A stretch of 7,915 nucleotides of DNA from NCBI GenBank assembly GCA_937906975.1, contig CALCUN010000059.1:1-7915 (forward strand), read 5' to 3'. Of the stretch, positions 1-6,693 are shown one piece after another (positions within the stretch are counted from its first letter, which is position 1; every line of letters begins with the position of its first letter). The translations under genes and the position numbers were made by a program. The notes beneath the pieces were generated by a model. The model was not told where the DNA came from. It ran no database searches and saw only the letters and a list, made by a program, of their open reading frames with translations. The stretch comes from an uncultured Bacteroidales bacterium. Its GTDB lineage: Bacteria; Bacteroidota; Bacteroidia; Bacteroidales; P3.

Positions 1-32
1 ATAATAATAATCAGTAAATTACAGAGATTTCA

Positions 33-905
33 TCATGAAATTTGACCATTAGACCCTACTTTTTCAATATCAAGAAAATATTTTTTAAAGTCCAGTGTTT
101 CGGTTACTTGAAAAAATCTTCCCAAAGGACGCATAACAAAGTCAATTCCGCCATCGTTTGCATTAGTCCTTCCTGTTTTATACAATTTTAAACTCTCTTC
201 ATTTAATTGTTCAAAGGAATATCCCCATATTATACTCTTCCCTTTATAATAATATTTAAGAATAGCATAGCTGACTATTTCAAACAGTCTCGCATCTACA
301 TTTGGTGCAAGTATCTCTTCTATAAAACAATAAATACCTTCTTCATCATTATTGTCAATATTTTGCAATTTTTCGCATTGTTCAATAAAACGCTTAAATG
401 AATCTTGTTTTGCTTTTATATACTCATCAATAATAGAAATAATAACTTTCGCAATATTATACTTTTTATTCCTAGATTGAACAACTAATAAATTTTCATT
501 AATCCAATATCTATTAGTCTCTAAGTTCCTTAAAATTGGTGTTATTTCTGAAATTGGGAAATATTTTTGAAATTCCGCATTCATTCTATTATTAAGAGCA
601 TGATTTTGTAATTTACTTCCAAAAGGCAATTCTCTTTGTCTATTGAACAACTTAGAAAATTGAGCTCCCTCATAATTTTTGTATTTCTTATTTTTATCAA
701 ATCCATGCTCTATATAGTCCTCAATAATTACATATATCGCATATAAATTTGCAAAACTAGGACGAGACTTTGAGCCTTTATTTACAGACTTTGTTTTTTC
801 GTTAATATATTGTATTAAAAGGCTTTGTTCAAATATTTCTAAGCCACTCTCTCCATATTCTTTACGAAGAAGTTCCTTTATTGTTAATGTAAAACTATGC
901 TCCAT
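33..905 (-). CDS. Putative type II restriction endonuclease, PD-(D/E)xK type, possibly C-terminally truncated
   Basis: A 290-residue protein whose ATG lies 4 bases after the methyltransferase stop, so the two are almost certainly co-transcribed as an M-then-R pair. The probable role is cleavage of unmodified DNA at the methylase's site (predicted ATGCAT), inferred from position and fold. The C-terminal region looks like a PD-(D/E)xK nuclease core: an acidic residue in a helix (E209 in RLFEIVSYAI), then NDGGIDF with D255, then the strand RFFQVTE (Q266, E269). The position where the catalytic lysine is expected, two residues after Q266, holds T268, so the lysine may come from elsewhere (K274 or K275) or be lost. 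Only about 20 residues follow this strand, ending GSNGQIS, where such folds usually continue with another strand and helix. The N-terminal half (SKSRPSFANLYAIYVIIEDYI, about residues 46-65) is probably family-specific; I do not recognise the exact family. No Shine-Dalgarno sequence precedes the start. Confidence 0.68.
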   Translation of the reverse strand: MEHSFTLTIKELLRKEYGESGLEIFEQSLLIQYINEKTKSVNKGSKSRPSFANLYAIYVIIEDYIEHGFDKNKKYKNYEGAQFSKLFNRQRELPFGSKLQNHALNNRMNAEFQKYFPISEITPILRNLETNRYWINENLLVVQSRNKKYNIAKVIISIIDEYIKAKQDSFKRFIEQCEKLQNIDNNDEEGIYCFIEEILAPNVDARLFEIVSYAILKYYYKGKSIIWGYSFEQLNEESLKLYKTGRTNANDGGIDFVMRPLGRFFQVTETLDFKKYFLDIEKVGSNGQIS

Positions 906-909
906 AATG

Positions 910-1776
910 TTACTGAAAAAATAATGTTGGCTGATGAGACTCTGCCGTAATACTCTTATATACCTTGTTTACTTTCTCCAACATAACTCCTTTGTACTCT
1001 GATGCTAAACCTAAACGACGAAGCCCAATCTTAATATATTCTTCTTGCAATTCTATTCCAATCGTTCTACGACCTAATAATTTCGCAACGTACGAAGTAG
1101 TAAATGTTCCAGAAAACGGATCTAAAACCAAGTCTCCAATATTTGAACTAGCTTTAATAATACGCTCTAATAATGCTATAGGTTTTTGAGTAGGATGATT
1201 TTCATACTCTTCCATTCTATACCTTACACGAGCAAAGTCCCAAACATTACCAGGAACTTTTTCACTATTGTATGGTTGAGGAGGATTTTTACGATAATCT
1301 ATAAGTTTTCTTTTGGCTCCTGTTTTAGCTTCAACTAAAATATCTTCCGCATTAAATGTATAGTTAGTTTTATTTTTAACACAGAATAATATAGGTTCAT
1401 ACATAGAACCAAAATATCGCTTTGCCTGAACGCCAGAACTATCATAAGACCAAACTAACCTAGATAATATTGTTATTTTATTTCTAAGAAAGATATCAAA
1501 ATAAGGCATAAATTGAGTTGAAGTCATAACATAAAAAGCCCCATTAGGTTTCAACTTTCTTACACATATATCAAGCCATTGATAACACCAATCCAAATAA
1601 GCATCATCTGTAGCCCATTTATCTTTACAACCAGCAAAATCCTTCCCTATATTATAAGGAGGATCTGCAAATATTAAATCTACTGAGTTATCTGGCACAA
1701 TATTATTTAAAGCAATTATCGCATCAGAATGAATAATCTTATGTCTATCGTCTCCAAATACTTCTATATCACTCAT
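910..1776 (-). CDS. yhdJ-like: YhdJ-like N6-adenine DNA methyltransferase (beta class), predicted ATGCAT specificity
   Basis: Transfers a methyl group from S-adenosylmethionine to adenine N6 in DNA. Numbered from the ATG at 1776 (288 residues), the motifs run in beta-class order: catalytic DPPY at 38-41, then VWSYDSSGVQAKR near 108-120, HPTQKP at 194-199, and the AdoMet-binding DPFSGTFTT at 219-227 followed by IGIE at 239-242. Long stretches recall E. coli YhdJ (M.EcoKII, ATGCAT): ADPPYNIGK, SRxVWSYDSSGVQAK, YGSMYEPIL-like, DYRKNPPQPYN, VPGNVWDF and ENHPTQKP, plus the unusual F in place of the second G of DPFxGxG. The same frame is open back to a TTG at 1800, adding eight residues (MPNNCCGI if TTG is used). 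I prefer the ATG because it fits the length of YhdJ and is a stronger start. It is the first gene of a two-gene operon with the putative nuclease and is divergent from the KAP gene. YhdJ of E. coli has no partner nuclease, whereas this copy appears to have one. Confidence 0.93.
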   Translation of the reverse strand: MSDIEVFGDDRHKIIHSDAIIALNNIVPDNSVDLIFADPPYNIGKDFAGCKDKWATDDAYLDWCYQWLDICVRKLKPNGAFYVMTSTQFMPYFDIFLRNKITILSRLVWSYDSSGVQAKRYFGSMYEPILFCVKNKTNYTFNAEDILVEAKTGAKRKLIDYRKNPPQPYNSEKVPGNVWDFARVRYRMEEYENHPTQKPIALLERIIKASSNIGDLVLDPFSGTFTTSYVAKLLGRRTIGIELQEEYIKIGLRRLGLASEYKGVMLEKVNKVYKSITAESHQPTLFFQ

Positions 1777-1944
1777 AATTCCACAACAATTATTTGGCAA
1801 ATGTAGTCAAAAAAATCTATAATCAATATATCGTAATTACACTTTTTGTACTTAATATTAAAAAATGAGTATTTCAAACATTGTTAATAATCACCAAGCA
1901 AACAATTTATTTGTATATTTGCACACAACATAAGCATTATAAAT
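1777..1944. promoter_or_regulatory. Divergent control region between the R-M operon and the KAP gene
   Basis: About 170 bases separate the starts of two opposite genes and must hold both promoters. The KAP side has a clear -7 element (listed separately). On the methyltransferase side I find no good TAnnTTTG match; the nearest AT-rich blocks are around 1818-1832. No obvious symmetrical operator and no C-protein gene of the kind that controls some R-M systems is visible. The first 24 bases would be coding if the methyltransferase starts at the TTG at 1800. Confidence 0.5.
1914..1921 (+). promoter_or_regulatory. Bacteroidota-type -7 promoter element for the KAP gene
   Basis: TATATTTG matches the Bacteroidota -7 consensus TAnnTTTG exactly and lies 23 bases before the ATG. 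This would give a short leader of under 20 bases with no Shine-Dalgarno sequence. I see no good TTTG -33 element at the usual distance; the nearest TTG is at 1881-1883, too far upstream. Confidence 0.55.
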
Positions 1945-4863
1945 ATGAAAAAAATCAAACAATTCTTCAATGATTATTTCTATCAAATATCATTTGCAGT
2001 ACTATTATTTATTTCGTTTTTTATATTTAAGGACTTTTGGGTAGAATGCTTAAATAAATTTTGGGTTGATCCAATAGCAGAAAAAATAAATAATAACAAT
2101 ATTTATATAATACCTTTTGCAATTATAATTACATATTATATAAAACAATGGATTGTTACAAAAACTTATAATACAAAAAGGTTAATGTTTTATATTGCCT
2201 TTGTTGTAATAAATGTATTATGTTATTTTTCTGGGTATTGGCAATATACTTCTAAATGGACAACTCTTTTAATTATTTTACCTCTAATTTGTGAAATTAT
2301 TTTAGATGTAAAAATATACTGCAAAAGAAAATTTAGTAAACAAATCACTCCTGAATTAGAAATAGAGAAAATAAAAGATTGTAAAGATGAATATAATCGA
2401 AAGACTATATATGAAACAACATATAATACCTTAAAAACATGTTTCTATGAAGAAGGAAGTTTTGCAGTTTCTATAAGTGGTGCTTGGGGAAGTGGCAAAA
2501 CTGTTTTTAAAGAGCAATTAAAAAAGAATTACGAAAAAGATAATAAAGTAAGCATTATTGAATTTGAAGCTTGGAAGTGCGATTCTCCAACAATTATTAT
2601 TAGAAATTTCTTTACTCAACTTAAAGATAAATTAAAAATATACTTCCCTAATATATCTATTGACTTTAATAATTATATTGATTTATTACTTGATGATGAT
2701 TCGGCAAAGCCTTTAAGAGTTATTGCCAAAGGAGTAAATAACCTTTTAAATAAAGACAAAGACCCTTTCGATACGATAAAAAACTATCTTAAAGAAAGTA
2801 AACATAAAGTCGTAGTTTTTATAGATGATGTTGATAGATTAGACGCTGATGAAATAAAAGAAGTTTTGCGATTGATAAGAAACACCGCAAACTTCCCTTA
2901 CATTCAGTTTATCGTTACTTGTGATAACACCTATATTTGCGACACTTTAAAGAAAAAAGGAATAGAAAATCCAAAACTTTATTTAGAAAAATTCTTCAAT
3001 TTAGAAATATCTCTTCCAAAATTTGAAGAAAGAATTATTTGCGAGGAACTAAAAAGCCGTATCTCTAAAACAATTAGCGACATTTGGGACAACATAGATA
3101 AAAATGATGAGAGAATACATAAAATGATATATTATCGTTACGATGAATTTACAAATAACATCAAAGACTGTGTTTTAGTAAATAAAGTATTACTCTCTAT
3201 GAGAGATGTTATTGGTTTTCATAACTCTTTCAAATTAATAGCAGAAACATATAAGAACTATGAAAATCAAACAGAAATTGATTTTCAAGATTTATTCTTC
3301 CTTGAAATACTAAGATATAAATATCCTAAATTACATTCTGCTCTTTGGGATAATACTTTTGATTTTTTATATCTTAGTCAAAATTATAAACAATATATAT
3401 TAAATGATTATTTTTTACGAAAAAGAGAAATGATTCAACAATCTCGCAGAAACAAAAAAAACAATGTTCCTACGATAGATATAGATTCTTATAAAGAAAA
3501 AGATGAGGAATTTAAACAAAAGATTAAAAATTATATTAACGACAATGACGATGTTGAAATACCTATTAATATATTAATATATTTATTTGTAAGAAATAAG
3601 GAACCAAATAACCCAATATATTTATTTGAAAAAAATAAAGAACCAAATAACCCAATATATAAAGTGGATTGTTTTGATAGATACTTCATGTATAGATTAA
3701 ATGAAAAAGTTTTAACAATATCAGGCCTTAGCACTATCATTGACAATGATAATATAACAATAGAAAAAGTTGAGGAAATATTTGAAAAGAAATATAACTC
3801 TCAATTTGAAGATAGAACAAAAGAAATATTAGGTCAAATATTCATAAACAAAGATTTGGAATACAAAAAAGCATATAATTTTATAAAGCTAATATTACAA
3901 AACAGCAGTAAACCACAATTAAAAGCAGAAATTTCCATTGCTGTGATGAATTATTTTAAAAATATTCCATTGTACCGAGATAATGAACATTTAAAAGATA
4001 CATTAGATTTATACAACTATTGCAGTGATAACTATAATAGTATTTTCTTTGATTTCTTAACAACTCTTTTACTAAAACCAAATTTAGTAATCCATCTAAA
4101 TTACGAATATAATGAAGATACTAAAAATATTATTGAAGACTTCTTGGTAAATACATCGCAAAAAATACCAGTAACACAATGTTTAAATAAATTTATTCAA
4201 TATTGGGGAAATGAAGATGCTTTCAAAAATAATTGCATACTTAGCGTTGAAGAATTAAAAGATATACAATTAAATTATTTCATAGAATCTAAAGATAAAT
4301 TCTCCGATGAAAGTATAATGTTATTTCAAAACTGTTGGGAAAAAGTAAATGAACATACTATAACTCTAACAGATAAAGCTCTTACTATAATGAAAAAAGC
4401 AATTGAAGAAAATCCAAATGGATATTTTGAAAAATTTGTTATTTATGGTAATTCAACAAATTATATACATCACACAGAGATAGCACATGCACTATTTTAC
4501 GAACAAATATTTGGAAACAACGAAGAATTTGAGCAATTTTTAAATAATTGTAACTCAAATTCAATTGAAGAAAAAAGAGTTAAAAATTTCTGGAGATTAT
4601 TTAAAAATAATAACTATAAAAATTTACAATTTGACAATCAAGCAATAAACATTCAAGAAATAATTAAAAACTGCTTTAAAGAACAAATAAAACAACTTGA
4701 AGAATTGGAATCTATAAAACAAGAGATTGAAAAATCTGGCAAAATCAATCAAGCAAATATATCTTCTTTCAGCAACAATCCATTAAAGATTGCGTTATGG
4801 TCTGAAATCAATAATAAGATTATAGAAATAAAGCAAAAAGAATCAGCAAAACCACAACAATAG
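1945..4863 (+). CDS. Membrane-anchored KAP-family P-loop NTPase
   Basis: A 972-residue protein predicted to sit in the inner membrane with a large cytoplasmic NTPase. Four hydrophobic helices lie at about 12-28, 53-70, 80-98 and 105-123, followed by a basic stretch (KIYCKRKF). Then comes the KAP domain: Walker A GAWGSGKT at 179-186, the family-type FEAWK at 207-211, Walker B VVVFIDDVDRL at 289-299, FIVTCD at 322-327, and EISLPKFEER at 354-363. In classical KAP proteins membrane helices are inserted between Walker A and B; here that interval has none and the helices precede the domain. Residues from about 400 on look largely helical, are rich in N, K, E and I, and match nothing I recognise. 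A charged probable coiled coil lies at about 903-933. A 13-residue duplication lies at 545-570. KAP NTPases occur in phage exclusion (PifA, QatA); no QatB, QatC or QatD gene is nearby. The ATG at 1945 follows the -7 box closely. NTPase assignment is firm; a defence role is inferred. Confidence 0.9.
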   Translation: MKKIKQFFNDYFYQISFAVLLFISFFIFKDFWVECLNKFWVDPIAEKINNNNIYIIPFAIIITYYIKQWIVTKTYNTKRLMFYIAFVVINVLCYFSGYWQYTSKWTTLLIILPLICEIILDVKIYCKRKFSKQITPELEIEKIKDCKDEYNRKTIYETTYNTLKTCFYEEGSFAVSISGAWGSGKTVFKEQLKKNYEKDNKVSIIEFEAWKCDSPTIIIRNFFTQLKDKLKIYFPNISIDFNNYIDLLLDDDSAKPLRVIAKGVNNLLNKDKDPFDTIKNYLKESKHKVVVFIDDVDRLDADEIKEVLRLIRNTANFPYIQFIVTCDNTYICDTLKKKGIENPKLYLEKFFNLEISLPKFEERIICEELKSRISKTISDIWDNIDKNDERIHKMIYYRYDEFTNNIKDCVLVNKVLLSMRDVIGFHNSFKLIAETYKNYENQTEIDFQDLFFLEILRYKYPKLHSALWDNTFDFLYLSQNYKQYILNDYFLRKREMIQQSRRNKKNNVPTIDIDSYKEKDEEFKQKIKNYINDNDDVEIPINILIYLFVRNKEPNNPIYLFEKNKEPNNPIYKVDCFDRYFMYRLNEKVLTISGLSTIIDNDNITIEKVEEIFEKKYNSQFEDRTKEILGQIFINKDLEYKKAYNFIKLILQNSSKPQLKAEISIAVMNYFKNIPLYRDNEHLKDTLDLYNYCSDNYNSIFFDFLTTLLLKPNLVIHLNYEYNEDTKNIIEDFLVNTSQKIPVTQCLNKFIQYWGNEDAFKNNCILSVEELKDIQLNYFIESKDKFSDESIMLFQNCWEKVNEHTITLTDKALTIMKKAIEENPNGYFEKFVIYGNSTNYIHHTEIAHALFYEQIFGNNEEFEQFLNNCNSNSIEEKRVKNFWRLFKNNNYKNLQFDNQAINIQEIIKNCFKEQIKQLEELESIKQEIEKSGKINQANISSFSNNPLKIALWSEINNKIIEIKQKESAKPQQ
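3576..3653 (+). repeat. Two tandem copies of a 39-bp unit inside the KAP gene
   Basis: Copy 1 is 3576-3614 and copy 2 is 3615-3653. They differ at 3 of 39 positions by eye, and a 7-base start of a third copy runs to 3660. The period is 13 codons, so the frame is kept; the protein reads IYLFVRNKEPNNP then IYLFEKNKEPNNP (residues 545-557 and 558-570). The near-identity points to a recent slippage or duplication in the C-terminal region of the protein. Confidence 0.95.
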
Positions 4864-4890
4864 TAAATCAATCTTGATTTCATTACCAAT

Positions 4891-4931
4891 AAGACCAAAA
4901 GTGCGACAAGTTGTTTCACTTTTGGTCTTTT
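4891..4931 (+). terminator. Rho-independent-type terminator after the KAP gene
   Basis: Starting 28 bases after the KAP stop, 4891-4903 (AAGACCAAAAGTG) is perfectly complementary to 4917-4929, giving a 13-bp stem with a 13-base loop. The right arm runs into TTTT at 4928-4931. Position and structure fit transcription termination of the KAP gene. Confidence 0.85.
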
Positions 4932-4982
4932 AATGCTTTATAGTGTTCTTTTTTATCAAAAAATAAATCCAAAAACCCTTAA

Positions 4983-5005
4983 TTTGTTCGGTAGTATCGA
5001 ACAAA
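4983..5005. repeat. Hairpin 1: TTTGTTCG / CGAACAAA inverted repeat
   Basis: TTTGTTCG at 4983-4990 is complementary to CGAACAAA at 4998-5005, with the 7-base loop GTAGTAT. Its arms match those of hairpin 2 directly downstream; only the loop differs at two positions and the outer stem is missing. Confidence 0.85.
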
Positions 5006-5049
5006 AAACGCCAAATTTGTTCGGTGGTGGCGAACAAAATCGGCGTTTT
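5005..5049. repeat. Hairpin 2: long stem with AAAACGCC outer and TTTGTTCG inner arms
   Basis: The left arm 5005-5023 pairs with 5031-5049 at 17 of 19 positions around the 7-base loop GTGGTGG. The outer part is AAAACGCC with GGCGTTTT, the inner part TTTGTTCG with CGAACAAA, and the mismatches are at 5013 and 5015. It is more GC-rich than its surroundings. It could be a bidirectional terminator, a small mobile palindromic repeat, or a structured RNA. Confidence 0.88.
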
Positions 5050-5054
5050 CATTT

Positions 5055-5135
5055 TATTTTTTCTTTGGTTTAAGAATTTTTTTCTTTGTTTCCGTAAATT
5101 ATTTCTTTGCTTTATTAAATTATTTCTTAGTTTTA
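5055..5135. repeat. Array A: T-rich motif repeated every 21 bp (four copies)
   Basis: The core TTCTTTG (last copy TTCTTAG) begins at 5061, 5082, 5103 and 5124, exactly 21 bases apart. The fuller unit is close to ATTATTTCTTTGNTTTATT and the units diverge at their edges. The motif has a counterpart in array B about 590 bases downstream. Confidence 0.85.
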
Positions 5136-5645
5136 TTCCACAAAAAAGAGAAAAAACATTTTGCTTTATTGAAGTTAAAGATTAAAAACATCAATTATCA
5201 AAAATCATTGCTTACTCTTATTTGTCAAAACACTATTTTAAACTATTACCCCCAAAGAGTAATAACCTTACTTTGTTTGTTAGCGATTGTACATTTATAC
5301 GGTGATTTGTTTTTTGTGTATTTACAAAATTTTATAAGTATTAAATTCTGCGAAATTTTAAATAAGTTTAACTTAAAAGGAACGTATTAATAAATTGTAT
5401 TAAGAAGAAAAAGACTCTCTTAGAATAGCGAAATTTTTGCTTTCATAACCCAAACATATCCACATGCTAATGTTATAGATTTAAGATAAGATTGTAGGAA
5501 ATAAAAAACTTTCCCTATCACTTAACGCCAAATGCTTGCGATATTTTCGGCAAACAAAATCTTAGTCCGAAATTTTTAAAATATTTAGCCTTAATAAAAA
5601 TCACTAAATCAAAGACTTAACTTTTTAGAGCCATAAAAACGCAAA

Positions 5646-5745
5646 TTATTTCTTTATTTTAGCTGATTTTTTTCTTTGTTTTTGAAAAATATTTCTTTAC
5701 TTTATTAAATTATTTCTTGATTTTAGAAAATTATTTCTTTGTTTT
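5646..5745. repeat. Array B: T-rich motif repeated every 21-22 bp (five copies)
   Basis: Core TTCTTT/TTCTTG copies begin at 5650, 5672, 5693, 5714 and 5735, so the spacings are 22, 21, 21 and 21. Positions 5691-5725 match 5101-5135 of array A at 32 of 35 positions by eye, so the two arrays share an origin or are kept alike. Confidence 0.85.
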
Positions 5746-5768
5746 ATTTTACCAAAATCAGATTTCAG

Positions 5769-5821
5769 CGAAAATTAGTCAAAATCCAACAAAATTAAGC
5801 CTTAATTTCTCTCAATTTTCG
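5769..5821. repeat. Nested inverted repeat in the intergenic region
   Basis: The outer arms CGAAAATT (5769-5776) and AATTTTCG (5814-5821) enclose an inner palindrome, AAATTAAG (5792-5799) and CTTAATTT (5801-5808), around a single central C. The arms are perfect but AT-rich, so chance is possible in DNA of this composition. Confidence 0.5.
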
Positions 5822-5927
5822 TCAAAAATTTTACAAAAATCCCAAAATGAAATTTCCGTAAAATAAAGATGATTCCCCTAAAACTTTATTCGCTTGAAAT
5901 TTTTCTAAAAAGAATTTAAAGAAATGT

Positions 5928-6551
5928 TTATCGGGGAATAATCTTATCAAGGGTTAGATGTATAGAAGTTGTTTTATTGTATTCTATACGCCATTCTACA
6001 AATCCTTTTTCTTTGTCAAAAACATATTTAAACGACCATTCTCCTGTTCTATTCTTTGCTTTGCCGTAATAGTATATAAGGTTTGGCTTTCCGCATTCAA
6101 TCTTTGTTTTGTAACGAAGAAGAGAAAATTTATCCAAAAAGTCTATACTGCCAAGAAAAGCATATTTCCCTTTTTTCTCGCACTGAACAGGAAAGTTCAT
6201 TTCCGGAAAGGGGAAATATTCAAAAAGATAAAAATAATCTTCTCTTGGAGGGTGAAGCCAGATTTTTTCATTTGTTTCAATAAATCCCGTTTCCTCTGCT
6301 TTATCGTAAGGAAAAGTTTTTTGAGTTTCAAAATCTGCATTCTCGTGATAAGCATAAAAAAGTTGCTTTTGAGCATTATCATAAATCCAAACACTGTCTT
6401 GCGTCCATAAACTAAGATAAGACTCTTTCACAACGCCATTATTCTCATACCTAACCTTAAAAACAAACTCTTTATTCGGTGTATAAATCTCTTGCGACAA
6501 AAGAATAAAGGGACAAAACAGCAGAATGAAAAAATACAATTTCTTATTCAT
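5928..6551 (-). CDS. Secreted protein of unknown function
   Basis: A 207-residue protein with a clear N-terminal signal peptide: basic MNKK, then a hydrophobic stretch to about residue 18, with likely cleavage near LLSQ (19-20). There is no lipobox in a suitable place, so it is probably not a lipoprotein and should reach the periplasm or outside. The mature part is rich in aromatic and charged residues (SLWTQDSVWIYD, EDYFYLFEYFPFPEMNF) and probably mostly beta, with no catalytic motif I recognise. Its tail, KYVFDKEKGFVEW, resembles that of the partial protein at the right edge (KYFFNTTLGFVRW), so the two are members of one family. The gene is divergent from rhuM across 142 bases. A weak -7 candidate (TTCTTTTG on the minus strand, 6584-6591) lies upstream. 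The ATG start gives the signal peptide directly. Confidence 0.8.
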   Translation of the reverse strand: MNKKLYFFILLFCPFILLSQEIYTPNKEFVFKVRYENNGVVKESYLSLWTQDSVWIYDNAQKQLFYAYHENADFETQKTFPYDKAEETGFIETNEKIWLHPPREDYFYLFEYFPFPEMNFPVQCEKKGKYAFLGSIDFLDKFSLLRYKTKIECGKPNLIYYYGKAKNRTGEWSFKYVFDKEKGFVEWRIEYNKTTSIHLTLDKIIPR

Positions 6552-6693
6552 CTTCTATATCTAAAATAATTTGATTTGATATGCAAAAGAACGATTATAA
6601 AAAGTAAATATTATAAAGAATTTTAAAAATCTTCGCAAAATAAATCAAAGAAATAACTTCTAAATTCTTTGGAATTATATTATTTTTGCAATT
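6552..6693. promoter_or_regulatory. Divergent region between the secreted-protein gene and rhuM
   Basis: 142 AT-rich bases holding the promoters of two opposite genes. It also carries an inverted single copy of the 21-bp motif at 6637-6657; read on the minus strand it is GTTATTTCTTTGATTTATT. No strong hairpin was found. Confidence 0.45.
6681..6688 (+). promoter_or_regulatory. Possible -7 element immediately before rhuM
   Basis: TATTTTTG fits the Bacteroidota TAnnTTTG consensus and ends only 5 bases before the ATG at 6694. If it is used, the transcript would begin at or within a few bases of the start codon, giving a leaderless or nearly leaderless message. No good -33 TTTG lies at the expected distance, so the assignment is tentative. 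Confidence 0.4.

Larger units (their letters stand above)
4932..5927. other. About 1 kb without a convincing gene, rich in repeats
   Basis: Between the KAP terminator and the secreted-protein gene there is no reading frame that looks coding. The longest is 73 codons from a TTG at 5169, with no recognisable content. The stretch holds two hairpins (4983-5049), two 21-bp-periodic T-rich arrays (about 5055-5135 and 5646-5745) and a nested inverted repeat (5769-5821), listed separately. In 5141-5645 I see nothing I can name. It could be decayed DNA, a region encoding small RNA, or the scar of a lost mobile element. Confidence 0.6.

Noticed and set aside
1777..1800. An N-terminal extension of the methyltransferase from a TTG start
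   Set aside because: The in-frame ATG at 1776 gives a length and beginning closer to YhdJ; the extension (PNNCCGI) has no visible role.
3531..3746. A 71-codon minus-strand frame over the tandem repeat of the KAP gene
   Set aside because: Its repeated FGSLF segments only mirror the 39-bp duplication in the sense gene.
1945..4863. Membership of the Qat system as QatA
   Set aside because: No QueC-like (QatC), TatD-like (QatD) or QatB gene follows; the next 1 kb is noncoding and a terminator ends the unit.
5169..5390. A 73-codon plus-strand frame starting with TTG
   Set aside because: Weak start codon, no recognisable domain, residue content typical of translated AT-rich noncoding DNA, and it lies between repeat arrays with no promoter I can support.
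5055..5745. Possible CRISPR array
   Set aside because: Repeat units are directly adjacent with a 21-base period, have no unique spacers and no cas genes nearby.
5885..5915. Terminator for the minus-strand secreted-protein gene
   Set aside because: The AAATT-type arms pair only with a bulge and no T-run follows on the minus strand.
5872..5939. ATTCCCC / GGGGAAT inverted repeat
   Set aside because: Only 7 bases per arm, separated by 54 bases, and one arm lies inside the secreted-protein gene; probably chance.
5958..6410. A 150-codon plus-strand frame opposite the secreted-protein gene
   Set aside because: Antisense to a gene with a clear signal peptide and family resemblance to a neighbour; its translation shows no coherent features.
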